Part shown: in pieces, positions 7,860 through 16,531 of the stretch
Numbering within the stretch: the first letter of the stretch is position 1
Layout of the letters: each line of letters begins with the position of its first letter
NCBI GenBank assembly: GCA_004555265.1
Contig: SFIQ01000009.1
Location: forward strand, 15,905 to 79,904
Source: Ruminococcus sp.
Lineage (GTDB): Bacteria > Bacillota > Clostridia > Oscillospirales > Acutalibacteraceae
Direction: 5' to 3'
DNA length: 64,000 nt
Notes under the pieces: generated by a model
Seen by the model: the letters and a program-made list of their open reading frames with translations, nothing else
Told to the model about the DNA's origin: nothing
The model's database searches: none
Translations under genes and position numbers: made by a program

Positions 7860-7910
7860 GCAGGGGCGCTTCACGAAGCACCCGCGGCGGGGGCGAGTCC
7901 CGCCCTACCG
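7860..7910. repeat. Composite interspersed repeat (families C and A)
   Basis: GCAGGGGCGCTTCACGAAGC is directly followed by an inverted family A copy ending CGCCCTAC. It lies between convergent genes. Confidence 0.7.
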
Positions 7911-7954
7911 TTATAAAACACGCTTTTCTCCTTATGGGAGAATTTCTCCCCCAC

Positions 7955-7989
7955 ACACAAAACCCCCGCCTTTTTAGAAAGGCGGGGGT
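7955..7989 (-). terminator. Terminator of the CNNM/CorC gene
   Basis: ACCCCCGCC and GGCGGGGGT form a 9-bp stem around TTTTTAGAAA. On the minus strand the stem is followed by TTTTGTGTG. Confidence 0.85.
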
Positions 7990-8005
7990 GAAATTTTCAT
8001 GCAAT

Positions 8006-9409
8006 TTATTCCGCATCCTCTTTGCGGGCTCTGTCAAAAAAGGATTTCTTTTCGTCCGTTTCGCCGCCGTCTTTGGCGTCGTCTTTCGGCAAAATCTCCA
8101 CTTTCACTCTGCCGATGCGGCGTTCCTCGACATTCAAAACCGTAAAACGGACATTTTCATATTCTACGGAGTTCATTTCGCCGTCCTGCGGCAAAAAGCC
8201 CAAACGGCTGATGATAAATCCGCCCAAGGTATCGTAATCGTCCTCGGGGAATTTGATGCCGATCTGCTCTTCGACCTCTTCCAAATCGGTGATGCCGTCA
8301 ATCGTGAAGGTTGTCTCGTTGATTTTCGAGATTTCCTCGTCCTCGTTGTCATATTCGTCCTGAATGTTGCCGACGATTGCCTCCACAATATCTTCCAGCG
8401 TCACAAGCCCCGCCGTGCCGCCGTATTCGTCCACAACAATCGCCATTTGAATGTGTTTCTCGGTCATTTCCGAGAACAGCGCGCCGCAACGCTTGCTTTC
8501 GGGCACAAAATACGCCTCGCGCATCACATCTTTTAAGCCTTTGCTTTTCGGAAGTGCTGTGCCGATGTATTTCAGCAAGTCTTTAATATAGACCACGCCG
8601 ACCACATTGTCGGGGTCTTCTTCATACACAGGAATTCTCGAATATCCTTCGTCAATCGAGAGTTTAATGGTATCTTGTAAAGAGTCCTCTAAATCCACAC
8701 AAGCCATATCCGTGCGGTGGGTCATAATATCGGCGACATCAATATCGTCAAACTCGAAAATGTTGTTAATCATTTCCTTTTGCACATCTTCGATAACGCC
8801 TTTTTCCTGCCCGACATCCACCATCATACGGATTTCTTCCTCGGTGACCTCTTCCTCGTCGGCGTTCGGGTCCATACCGAACAACCGCACCACGGCGTTG
8901 GTCGAAACCGAAAGGATTTTCACAAACGGTTTGCAGACTTTGGAGACAAACAGCAAAATCGGCACAACGGCAAACGAAACCTGCTCGGATTTTTGCATGG
9001 CGATTTTTTTCGGTGCGAGCTCGCCCAAAACGAGTGAAAAGTAAGAAGTTATCAGCGTAATAAGCACCGTGGAAACGCCGCTGATAAGCCCCAACGGTAC
9101 CACATTTGCAACGGCGGTATTTGCAAGGGCGTTTGTAAGCATGACGGCAAAGCTTTGCGCCGCGGTTGCGGAAGTCAAAAACCCTGCCAAGGTGACGCCG
9201 ATTTGAATGGTCGAGAGGAAATTGCTCGAATTTTCCGTCAGTTTTTTCACCTGACGGGCTTTTTTGTGTCCGTCCTCCGCCATTTTATCAATTTTTGCGT
9301 CATTCAGCGAGATAATCGCAATCTCCGACATCGCAAAAAATGCGTTTAAAAGCGTTAAAATAAACAGTAAAATGACCTTTAAGATAATACTCCCGGGGTC
9401 TGCGTCCAT
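8006..9409 (-). CDS. CNNM/CorC (HlyC/TlyC) family transporter
   Basis: A membrane protein of the CNNM-CBS-CorC family, linked to Mg2+/Co2+ or Na+-coupled divalent metal transport (the label hemolysin is historical). Residues about 8-195 form the CNNM transmembrane domain (FILTLLNAFFAMSEIAIISL start). A CBS pair spans about 205-335 (MTHRTDMACVD; DEYGGTAGLVTLEDIVEAIV). A CorC_HlyC domain closes the protein (about 350-440), followed by an acidic/basic tail. The 467-residue length is normal. It has its own promoter and terminator; the M-box-controlled mgtE lies 10 kb away. Confidence 0.9.
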   Translation of the reverse strand: MDADPGSIILKVILLFILTLLNAFFAMSEIAIISLNDAKIDKMAEDGHKKARQVKKLTENSSNFLSTIQIGVTLAGFLTSATAAQSFAVMLTNALANTAVANVVPLGLISGVSTVLITLITSYFSLVLGELAPKKIAMQKSEQVSFAVVPILLFVSKVCKPFVKILSVSTNAVVRLFGMDPNADEEEVTEEEIRMMVDVGQEKGVIEDVQKEMINNIFEFDDIDVADIMTHRTDMACVDLEDSLQDTIKLSIDEGYSRIPVYEEDPDNVVGVVYIKDLLKYIGTALPKSKGLKDVMREAYFVPESKRCGALFSEMTEKHIQMAIVVDEYGGTAGLVTLEDIVEAIVGNIQDEYDNEDEEISKINETTFTIDGITDLEEVEEQIGIKFPEDDYDTLGGFIISRLGFLPQDGEMNSVEYENVRFTVLNVEERRIGRVKVEILPKDDAKDGGETDEKKSFFDRARKEDAE

Positions 9410-9451
9410 ATAAATTTGGGACTCCTTTCAAAATTTCATAATTTGCAATAT

Positions 9452-9480
9452 AGTATATACCATTTTTCCTATAAAGTCAA
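9452..9480 (-). promoter_or_regulatory. Promoter of the CNNM/CorC gene
   Basis: On the minus strand TTGACT (9480-9475), 17 bp, TATACT (9457-9452). Confidence 0.8.
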
Positions 9481-9503
9481 CACGGTGACCAATAGCGCGG
9501 CAA

Positions 9504-10757
9504 TCACGCACGGACGATTAAATTTCCCATTTCCGCCGCATTAAAGACAAACGCACCCGTGCGCGTTTGCGTTGTGACAAATTGTAAAATTTCCGCATAA
9601 GAGGCGGTTTTGATATCTATACGCGGCACATCCTGATTGAAAATTCCCCACTGTTCGCCCGCGTTAAAGGTTTTATAGTTCCATTTTATACAACTGATTT
9701 TGTGTTTATCGTACTGTTTCTGTGCATAGTATTCGTTTTCGCCGTTGTTGTATTCCCCGACAAGCACGGCAACACCCCAATTCTCGCGGGCGGTTTTGAG
9801 TTCTTGCACACGGTAGCGTATCATACCCCGTTCGCTGTCATACAAATGCAGTTGATACAGCATATTTTCGTACCCGTTTGCCGCAGGGTCAGGCAACACC
9901 GTGGTTGACCATACGCCCTCAAACGAGAGAATATGCTGTCCGTCTACGCTTCTGACTGCCTGATAAAAAGCGTCATATGCCGCATTCGTGCGCTGTACCG
10001 CCGCTTCGCTTTGGGCTTCCCACGCATACGCGCCCGTATAGCCGCTGTTGTTTTGCGGTTCGTTCAACAAATCATACGCCGCAACGGTTTTTCGGTCTTT
10101 ATACCGCGACGCAATCGCCGTCCACAGTGTTTTCGCCGTGTCCATTTTGCCTGCGACCTCGTACAATTCGTTTCTGCCCGCCTTGCCGGTGCAATGGTTC
10201 ATACTCTGCCCGCCGGGTGCACCGTGCATATCCAAAATCACGTAAATGCCGTGTGCCTCGCATCGGTCAAGTAACCAATCCAGCCTTTGAAATCCGGGAT
10301 TGTCGTCCGCATTGTCCGTCAGCCACGCGCCGTCCTCCGTCATAAAATTCCGATACCAAAACGGCACGCGTACGCAGTTAAAGCCGAGGGATTCTATCTG
10401 CGCAATATCCGCTTCGGTAATAAAATTTTCTTCGAATGCCTTGACCAGTTCGGCGGTTTTTTCTGCACCGAAGCGCTCGGTCAGCACCGCAAGCGTATCG
10501 AAATACGCCCAATCCTCGGTGTATTCGGGCACAAACCCCATCCAAGTTTCCCACAGCAGCCAGTTGCCTAAATTGACGCCTTTTAAAACAATATGCTCGC
10601 CGTTTTCGTTCACGATATACCCGTCTTGTACGGAAAGCATCTGCATCTCTTTGGGGTTCGTATGATTGTAGGTTCCCAAAGACCGCACTTCGGGTGTGCA
10701 GCCGAAAAACACAAACAAGAACACGAGCACCAAAAGTCCCGCCGAAATCCGTTTCAT
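9504..10757 (-). CDS. Glycoside hydrolase family 5 lipoprotein (cellulase-like)
   Basis: A secreted, probably membrane-anchored GH5 endoglycosidase acting on beta-1,4-glucan, mannan or a related polysaccharide; the exact substrate is not readable. A signal peptide with lipobox-like LVFLFVFFGC starts at ATG 10757. That ATG is preceded by AAAGGAGAGG; the longer frame to 10787 has no RBS. Catalytic residues expected for the (beta/alpha)8 fold are visible: YDLLNEPQNN (acid/base Glu, about residue 210) and VLVGEYNN (nucleophile Glu, about residue 330). NLGNWLLWETWMG near the N-terminus is the typical GH5 substrate-cleft start. Monocistronic, divergent from nifJ. Confidence 0.9.
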   Translation of the reverse strand: MKRISAGLLVLVFLFVFFGCTPEVRSLGTYNHTNPKEMQMLSVQDGYIVNENGEHIVLKGVNLGNWLLWETWMGFVPEYTEDWAYFDTLAVLTERFGAEKTAELVKAFEENFITEADIAQIESLGFNCVRVPFWYRNFMTEDGAWLTDNADDNPGFQRLDWLLDRCEAHGIYVILDMHGAPGGQSMNHCTGKAGRNELYEVAGKMDTAKTLWTAIASRYKDRKTVAAYDLLNEPQNNSGYTGAYAWEAQSEAAVQRTNAAYDAFYQAVRSVDGQHILSFEGVWSTTVLPDPAANGYENMLYQLHLYDSERGMIRYRVQELKTARENWGVAVLVGEYNNGENEYYAQKQYDKHKISCIKWNYKTFNAGEQWGIFNQDVPRIDIKTASYAEILQFVTTQTRTGAFVFNAAEMGNLIVRA

Positions 10758-10817
10758 ACGGCCTCTCCTTTCTCTTGTGCACAACACATATCAAACTATA
10801 ATGCCGTCTGATTTATT

Positions 10818-10847
10818 ATTTTAGCATAAACGGACAGCAACTTGCAA
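10818..10847 (-). promoter_or_regulatory. Promoter of the GH5 gene
   Basis: On the minus strand TTGCAA (10847-10842), 18 bp, TAAAAT (10823-10818). Confidence 0.6.
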
Positions 10848-10982
10848 TCAAATATTCTGTTTTCGCAAACGGCGTGATGCGCGTGCATGCAAGCCGACTT
10901 CGTTTTCGCGCTTTTTGCGCGCGTCTTTTACAAAATCTGCAAAATTTTTCACTTTTTGTGCGGATTTTCATAAGATTTCGTA

Positions 10983-11011
10983 TTTACACGCCGCAAAGAA
11001 AGTGATACAAT
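10983..11011 (+). promoter_or_regulatory. Promoter of nifJ
   Basis: TTTACA (10983-10988), 17 bp, TACAAT (11006-11011), then a leader of about 65 nt to ATG 11085. A lone TTAACAA half-site sits in the leader but is not a full Rex palindrome. The rest of the 10758-11084 gap holds only the divergent GH5 promoter. Confidence 0.8.
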
Positions 11012-11084
11012 ATCCATGTATGTGAGTGGGCGGGGAGTACTCTGCCCCAATACAGTTAACAAACCTTTCAAGGAGGAAATACGA

Positions 11085-14000
11085 ATGGCAGAAACAAAGA
11101 AACCCGTCGTTTCGAGAAAATCGAAAACGATGGACGGTAACAATGCCGCCGCGTATGTTTCTTACGCGTTTACGGAAGTTGCCGGTATTTACCCGATCAC
11201 GCCGTCCAGCCCGATGGCGGACTATGTGGATCAGTGGTCGGCACAGGGGGTCAAAAACATTTTCGGCACAACCGTGAAGGTTGCGGAAATGCAGTCCGAA
11301 GCAGGTGCGGCAGGTACCGTGCACGGCTCGTTGGCAGCCGGCGCACTGACCACCACTTACACCGCGTCGCAAGGCCTTCTGCTGATGATTCCGAATATGT
11401 ACAAAATCGCGGGCGAATTGCTCCCGTCGGTGTTCCATGTTTCGGCACGCTGTGTGGCTTCTCACGCGTTGAACATCTTCGGTGACCATTCCGATGTGTA
11501 TGCTTGCCGTCAAACCGGTTTTGCAATGCTTGCCGAGGGCAACGTGCAGGAGGTTATGGACTTGGCAGCCGTCGCGCACTTGGCGACGATTGAAAGCCGC
11601 GTACCGTTCATTAACTTCTTCGACGGTTTCCGTACCTCGCACGAAATTCAAAAAATCAAGGTCTGGGATTACGAAGACCTCAAAGAAATGTGCAATATGG
11701 ACGCGGTTGACGCGTTCCGCAAACGCGCACTCAATCCTGAACGCCCCGTTATGCGTGGCTCGCACGAAAACGGCGACATCTTCTTCCAGCACAGAGAGGC
11801 GTGCAACAAGTATTATGACGCTGTTCCCGCTGTGGTTGAGAAGTATATGGACAAAGTCAACGAAAAACTCGGCACCGACTATAAGTTGTTCAACTACTAT
11901 GGTGCGCCCGATGCGGACAGAGTTATCGTAGCGATGGGCTCCATCTGCGATGTGGCAGAAGAAGTTATCGACTACTTAACCGCAAAAGGCGAAAAGGTCG
12001 GTCTTGTCAAAGTTCGTTTGTACAGACCGTTCAGCGCCGCAAAACTTTGCGAAGCAATCCCCGCAACCGCGAAGAAAATCGCAGTGCTCGACAGAACCAA
12101 AGAACCCGGCTCTATCGGTGAGCCGCTGTTCTTAGATGTTGTTGCCGCGCTCAACGAAATGGGCAGAACCGCAAAGGTCTGCGGCGGCCGTTACGGCTTG
12201 GGCTCGAAAGACACCCCGCCCGCAAGCGTGTTTGCCGTATATGAGCACCTCAACAAAGAAAATCCGGAGCGTCAGTTCACCCTCGGCATCAACGACGATG
12301 TTACCCACCTTTCTCTCGAGGAGAAGCCCGCGCCCAACACCGCGGCGGCAGGCACCATCGAGTGCAAATTCTGGGGCTTGGGCGGCGACGGTACTGTCGG
12401 CGCAAACAAAGACTCCATCAAGATTATCGGCGACCATACCGACAAATATGTACAGGCATATTTCCAGTATGACTCCAAGAAAACCGGCGGCGTAACCATT
12501 TCGCATCTGCGTTTCGGTGACAAACCGATTAAGAGCCCCTATTACATCAATAAAGCGGACTTCGTGGCTTGCCACAACCCGTCTTACATTGAAAAAGGCT
12601 TTAAGATGGTGCAGGATGTCAAACCCGGCGGCGTGTTCTTAATCAACTGCCAGTGGGATGAAGCAGAACTTGCGGAAAAATTGAACGCCGAAACCAAACG
12701 CTATATTGCGCAAAACGACATTCAGCTTTACACCGTCAACGCGATTGACTTGGCGGCAAAAATCGGCTTGGGCAAACGCACCAACACCGTTTTGCAGTCC
12801 GCATTCTTCTCTCTTTCCAAAGTATTGCCCGAAGCGGAAGCCATCGGCTATATGAAAGAAAAAGCCCAGAAGTTTATGAAGAAGGGCAAAGAAATTGTTG
12901 AAATGAATGAAAAAGCAATCGACGCCGGCGCTACTGCCTATGTGAAGATTGCTGTGCCCGCCGAATGGGCAAACGCAACCGACGATGCGGCAGTTGTCAC
13001 CGAAAACGGCCCTGCAAAACTCGTCAAGATGGTTGATAATATTATGAAACCCGTCGGCAAAATGGACGGTGACAGCCTTCCCGTTTCCGCATTTATGGAT
13101 CATGCGGACGGTACCTTCGAGCAGGGCGCTGCGGCATATGAAAAACGCGGCGTTGCCGTTATGGTTCCCGAATGGAACGGCAGTACCTGCGCACAGTGCA
13201 ATAAGTGCGCGTATGTCTGCCCGCACGCAACCATTCGTCCCTATGCTTTGAATGCCGAAGAAGCGGCGGCCGCACCGGCAACCGCCACGATCGTGGACAA
13301 AAAAGGCAAGGGCAAAGATGTTTACAAATACACCATGGCGGTTTCGCCGATGGATTGTATGGGCTGCGGCGTGTGCATCGGCGTCTGCCCGACAAACTCC
13401 TTGAAAATGGTTCCGCGCGAATCGCAAGACGCGAAACAGGAAGCATTCGATTATATGGTTGCCAATGTCACCGTGAAGGAAGACCTTGCAAACAACACCG
13501 TTATCGGCAGTCAGTTCAAGACCCCGCTGCTTGAATTCTCCGGCTCCTGCGCGGGCTGTGCGGAAACCTCTTATGCAAGACTCATCACCCAGTTGTTCGG
13601 CGACAGAATGTATATCTCCAACGCTACCGGTTGCTCGTCCATTTGGGGCGGCCCCGCGGCAACTTCGCCCTACACCGTCAATAAAGACGGCCACGGCCCC
13701 GCATGGGCTAACTCCCTGTTTGAGGACAACGCCGAGCACGGCTTCGGTATGTACCTTGGGCAAAACGCCATCCGCAACCGCTTGATTGACGAAGTCAAGC
13801 AGATTGCCGAGAGCGAAAAAGCCACCGACGAAGTCAAAGCGGCTTGCAACGCATATCTCGACACCGTGAACAACGGCGAAAAGAATACCCCCGCTACCAA
13901 GGCTTTGGTTGCGGCACTCGAAGCGCTTGATTGCGACTGCGACGCACGCAAAGACATTCTTGCCAACAAAGAATATCTCTCGAAGAAATCCGTTTGGATT

Positions 14001-14651
14001 TTCGGCGGCGACGGTTGGGCATATGACATCGGCTTCGGCGGCGTAGACCATGTTCTCGCAACCGGCGAAGATGTCAACATTATGGTATTTGATACCGAAG
14101 TGTACTCCAACACCGGCGGTCAGGCGTCCAAGGCGTCTAACATCGGTCAGGTTGCACAGTTCGCGGCGGCAGGGAAAGCCATTGCCAAGAAGAGCCTTGC
14201 CGAAATCGCGATGAGCTACGGTTATGTCTATGTTGCACAGATTGCAATGGGTGCTGACCAAAATCAGACCATCAAAGCCATCACCGAAGCAGAAGCATAT
14301 CCGGGCCCGTCTATCGTTATTGCCTATGCACCTTGCGAAATGCACTCTATTAAGGGCGGCATGACCAACTGCCAGGCAGAGATGAAGAAGGCTGTCGATT
14401 GCGGTTATTGGAATATGTTCCGTTACAATCCCGCACTCAAAGCCGAGGGCAAGAACCCCTTCACCGTAGACAGCAAGGAAGGCTCCGAGAGTTACCGCGA
14501 CTTCATCATGAACGAGGCGCGTTACTCCTCGCTGACCCGTTCCTTCCCCGAAAGAGCAGAGGTTCTGTTCAAACAGGCAGAGGATACCGCAAAGGCAAGA
14601 TACAATCATTTGCAGAAACTCAAAGATTTGTACGCACCCGACGCGGAATAA
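11085..14651 (+). CDS. nifJ: Pyruvate:ferredoxin (flavodoxin) oxidoreductase
   Basis: A single-chain, homodimeric PFOR oxidising pyruvate to acetyl-CoA and CO2 with reduction of ferredoxin, the entry point of fermentation. It has 1188 residues, the usual size. Domains in order: PFOR N-terminal domain (about 10-250, AYVSYAFTEVAGIYPITPSS), domain II and the gamma domain (about 260-640), and a two-[4Fe-4S] insert (CAQCNKCAYVCPHA and CMGCGVCIGVCPTN, about 705-780). The C-terminal TPP domain has a third cluster region (SGSCAGCAETSYARL) and GDGWAYDIGFGG. The start at 11085 follows AAGGAGGAAATACGA; the frame upstream to 11016 is leader. Monocistronic. Confidence 0.97.
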   Translation: MAETKKPVVSRKSKTMDGNNAAAYVSYAFTEVAGIYPITPSSPMADYVDQWSAQGVKNIFGTTVKVAEMQSEAGAAGTVHGSLAAGALTTTYTASQGLLLMIPNMYKIAGELLPSVFHVSARCVASHALNIFGDHSDVYACRQTGFAMLAEGNVQEVMDLAAVAHLATIESRVPFINFFDGFRTSHEIQKIKVWDYEDLKEMCNMDAVDAFRKRALNPERPVMRGSHENGDIFFQHREACNKYYDAVPAVVEKYMDKVNEKLGTDYKLFNYYGAPDADRVIVAMGSICDVAEEVIDYLTAKGEKVGLVKVRLYRPFSAAKLCEAIPATAKKIAVLDRTKEPGSIGEPLFLDVVAALNEMGRTAKVCGGRYGLGSKDTPPASVFAVYEHLNKENPERQFTLGINDDVTHLSLEEKPAPNTAAAGTIECKFWGLGGDGTVGANKDSIKIIGDHTDKYVQAYFQYDSKKTGGVTISHLRFGDKPIKSPYYINKADFVACHNPSYIEKGFKMVQDVKPGGVFLINCQWDEAELAEKLNAETKRYIAQNDIQLYTVNAIDLAAKIGLGKRTNTVLQSAFFSLSKVLPEAEAIGYMKEKAQKFMKKGKEIVEMNEKAIDAGATAYVKIAVPAEWANATDDAAVVTENGPAKLVKMVDNIMKPVGKMDGDSLPVSAFMDHADGTFEQGAAAYEKRGVAVMVPEWNGSTCAQCNKCAYVCPHATIRPYALNAEEAAAAPATATIVDKKGKGKDVYKYTMAVSPMDCMGCGVCIGVCPTNSLKMVPRESQDAKQEAFDYMVANVTVKEDLANNTVIGSQFKTPLLEFSGSCAGCAETSYARLITQLFGDRMYISNATGCSSIWGGPAATSPYTVNKDGHGPAWANSLFEDNAEHGFGMYLGQNAIRNRLIDEVKQIAESEKATDEVKAACNAYLDTVNNGEKNTPATKALVAALEALDCDCDARKDILANKEYLSKKSVWIFGGDGWAYDIGFGGVDHVLATGEDVNIMVFDTEVYSNTGGQASKASNIGQVAQFAAAGKAIAKKSLAEIAMSYGYVYVAQIAMGADQNQTIKAITEAEAYPGPSIVIAYAPCEMHSIKGGMTNCQAEMKKAVDCGYWNMFRYNPALKAEGKNPFTVDSKEGSESYRDFIMNEARYSSLTRSFPERAEVLFKQAEDTAKARYNHLQKLKDLYAPDAE

Positions 14652-14701
14652 TCCCCGAAAGCGCTTGTAAAATTGTGAAGCGCAAAAGTGCATAACAAAC
14701 A

Positions 14702-14741
14702 AAACCACCGAAGTCGGTCAACCCGATTTCGGTGGTTTTTC
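14702..14741 (+). terminator. nifJ terminator
   Basis: AACCACCGAAGTCGG and CCGATTTCGGTGGTT form a long stem, followed by TTTTCAGTTTT. Confidence 0.9.
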
Positions 14742-14751
14742 AGTTTTATAG

Positions 14752-14777
14752 GGTAGGGCGGGGGCTTGCTCCCGCCG
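14752..14777. repeat. Interspersed repeat, family A
   Basis: GTAGGGCGGGGGCTTGCTCC followed by CGCCG, directly downstream of the nifJ terminator. Confidence 0.85.
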
Positions 14778-14830
14778 TCCAATGTCCGTTTTCCATGAAA
14801 ACCCACACCCAACCGCAAATTTATGAAAAA

Positions 14831-14902
14831 TGTCATTCTGCGCGAAGCGAAGAATCTCGTAAAATGCACAAGAGATTCTTCGCCTATTGGCTCAGAATGA
14901 CA
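14831..14902. repeat. Interspersed repeat, family B
   Basis: TGTCATTCTGCGCGAAGCGA at one end and CTCAGAATGACA, its inverted form, at the other, with AGATTCTTCG inside. Confidence 0.85.
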
Positions 14903-14919
14903 AAATGCACCGCCGTTTT

Positions 14920-15603
14920 CTATTCCACTTCCGTCACGGTCAAAATTTCTCCCGCAACGGTGAATCTCACGGTAAACCCCGCAAATGAAAATCCGTACAC
15001 GCGTTCACTGTCTGCCTGATACGCGGGGCGGGGGTCTTGTGCCAAAACGCGCAGGAGCGCCGTGCGTTTTTCTTCAGGGATTTTTAAAAGTAAGTTTTCG
15101 GGAAACTCCACTTTCAAAATATCGTCTTTCGATTGTAACGCAAACCCACCAGTGGCGTTCGGTACGCTGTCGGCGTAGGGGAGGTAGGGCTTCACATCCA
15201 AAATCGGCGTGCCGTCCATCAAATCCGCGCCCGCCACAAGCAAAATCGGCGCGTTTTCGCTTTCAAAATCCATTTTTAAAAGCCGCACACACGAAAGCCC
15301 GATGTGGTTTGGGCGAAACGGCGACCGCGTGGCAAAAACGCCCATGCGGGTGTTGCCGCCCAACCGCGGCGGGCGCACGGTCGGCGACCAATCTTTGTCG
15401 GCACATTCCGAAAACTGCCACAAAAGCCACAGGTGCGAAAAGCCCTCTAACCCCCGAAACGCGTCGGGGTTACGGTATTTTGGCTCGAACACCACGGTTG
15501 CCTGTAATTCGTCCACAATCCCGCTTTGCCGCGGGATGCCGAATTTTTCGGGAAAATCGCTGTGTATGTGCGCAATCACGCGCATTTTCAGTTCTGTATC
15601 CAT
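14920..15603 (-). CDS. trmO: tRNA (N6-threonylcarbamoyladenosine37-N6)-methyltransferase TrmO-like
   Basis: A YaeB/TsaA-family SAM-dependent enzyme that methylates t6A37 of tRNA-Thr. The hallmark block RPPRLGGNTRMGVFATRSPF with FRPNHIGLSCV, and DLMDGTPILDVKPYLPYAD, are both present. The start at 15603 (MDTELKMRVIAHI) follows GGAGGAATCGGT on the minus strand; the open frame continues upstream to 15966 through the neighbouring ACT gene in another register and is rejected. 227 residues is normal. It is cotranscribed with the ACT-domain gene, 19 bp upstream. The window also holds tsaE and tsaB, which help make its t6A substrate. Confidence 0.92.
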   Translation of the reverse strand: MDTELKMRVIAHIHSDFPEKFGIPRQSGIVDELQATVVFEPKYRNPDAFRGLEGFSHLWLLWQFSECADKDWSPTVRPPRLGGNTRMGVFATRSPFRPNHIGLSCVRLLKMDFESENAPILLVAGADLMDGTPILDVKPYLPYADSVPNATGGFALQSKDDILKVEFPENLLLKIPEEKRTALLRVLAQDPRPAYQADSERVYGFSFAGFTVRFTVAGEILTVTEVE

Positions 15604-15622
15604 ACCGATTCCTCCTGTGCAA

Positions 15623-15988
15623 TCAAACGATTGTATATCCTGCGGCGGCAAGCGCTTGCATTGCGTTTTCAAAATCCGCTGCTTTTGTGAAAATATAATC
15701 GGTGTTGTAGGTGGAAACTGCAAAAATACCGATTTTGTGTTTTGCCAAATTCGCAGAAATTTCAGAAAGTATCCCGACAAGCGAAAAATCCAAAACGCCT
15801 TGTATTCTGCACGCCTTCCAACCATCCTCGCGTGCAACGGTGTTGTCGGGCACGATTTCCGTGCGGCAAACCAACGAGTTTTCCGCATCGGTTTTGCCGA
15901 TAAAACAAAAAGGACTGTCGAACTGCACTTTTGAAAAATCACGCACTTTGCAGACGGAAAAATCACCGCCGATTTTTTGTATTTCCAT
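15623..15988 (-). CDS. ACT-domain protein (ACT_7/CASTOR-like)
   Basis: About 121 residues. The C-terminal half has the ACT layout seen in small clostridial amino-acid-sensing proteins: GVLDFSLVGILSEISANLAKHKIGIFAVSTYNTDYIFTK, where an ACT ligand-binding loop is followed by a beta strand (residues about 60-100). Probably a small ligand-binding regulator; the ligand is unknown. ATG 15988 is chosen because GGGGAAAAAT precedes it; ATG 16000 and TTG 16009 are alternatives. Likely an operon with trmO. Confidence 0.8.
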   Translation of the reverse strand: MEIQKIGGDFSVCKVRDFSKVQFDSPFCFIGKTDAENSLVCRTEIVPDNTVAREDGWKACRIQGVLDFSLVGILSEISANLAKHKIGIFAVSTYNTDYIFTKAADFENAMQALAAAGYTIV

Positions 15989-16085
15989 ATTTTTCCCCAT
16001 TCTCTGCAAATCCGGCGTGCTGTGCGTTGCCGTTTTGCATCTTTTGCCGAGTACCGTTTATTTTGTGATAGGAATTCTAAACTTT

Positions 16086-16337
16086 TCAGTCGATTTTCGC
16101 AAGCATTGTATTCTTTTTTATGATAAAATTAAAAAAATAGAATGTCATAACTGCATTTTCAACTATCCGCATCGCTCTTGACAAAATTTCTATACAGAAC
16201 AAAATACTGCAACAAATAGATATAATAATCTGTACTGCAAATAAAGGTACGATAGGTAAATAGTCCCAAAGCCTTTGAACGAGTAATATATTCGCGATTA
16301 TCCAAATCGTTAGTCCAAAGTTTTTGTGTTTTTTCAT
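16086..16337 (-). CDS. Small AT-rich membrane protein, unknown
   Basis: 83 residues with at least two hydrophobic helices (FGLTIWIIANILLVQ and VPLFAVQIIISICCSILF). ATG 16337 follows AAAGGTC with reasonable spacing. Base composition is clearly lower in GC than the flanking genes, which suggests a recent arrival or a weakly conserved gene. No homologue recognised; it could also be a chance frame. Confidence 0.4.
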   Translation of the reverse strand: MKKHKNFGLTIWIIANILLVQRLWDYLPIVPLFAVQIIISICCSILFCIEILSRAMRIVENAVMTFYFFNFIIKKNTMLAKID

Positions 16338-16531
16338 TTTAAAAAGACCTTTCAAATCTTAATAATGAAAGAACAATGGCAGTACAGGAGAAAACGCCCA
16401 TATTTCATAAATCTCGCAAGGGCTCTTTGCCAAAGCGCAACCAAACGGAGCAGAATTGAGGTTAAAGTTAGCAATAATACGCCCGAGAAGTTACCCCGAT
16501 AAACAGGAAGTGGTCGATGAAAACACAGGGG

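Noticed and set aside
11041..11060. Rex site in the nifJ leader
   Set aside because: Only the TTAACAA half-site is present; the other half does not match, so control of nifJ by Rex is not supported here.
12639..14708. 689-codon open frame on the minus strand, opposite nifJ
   Set aside because: It is a mirror frame of the strongly conserved nifJ gene, with no recognisable protein and no RBS.
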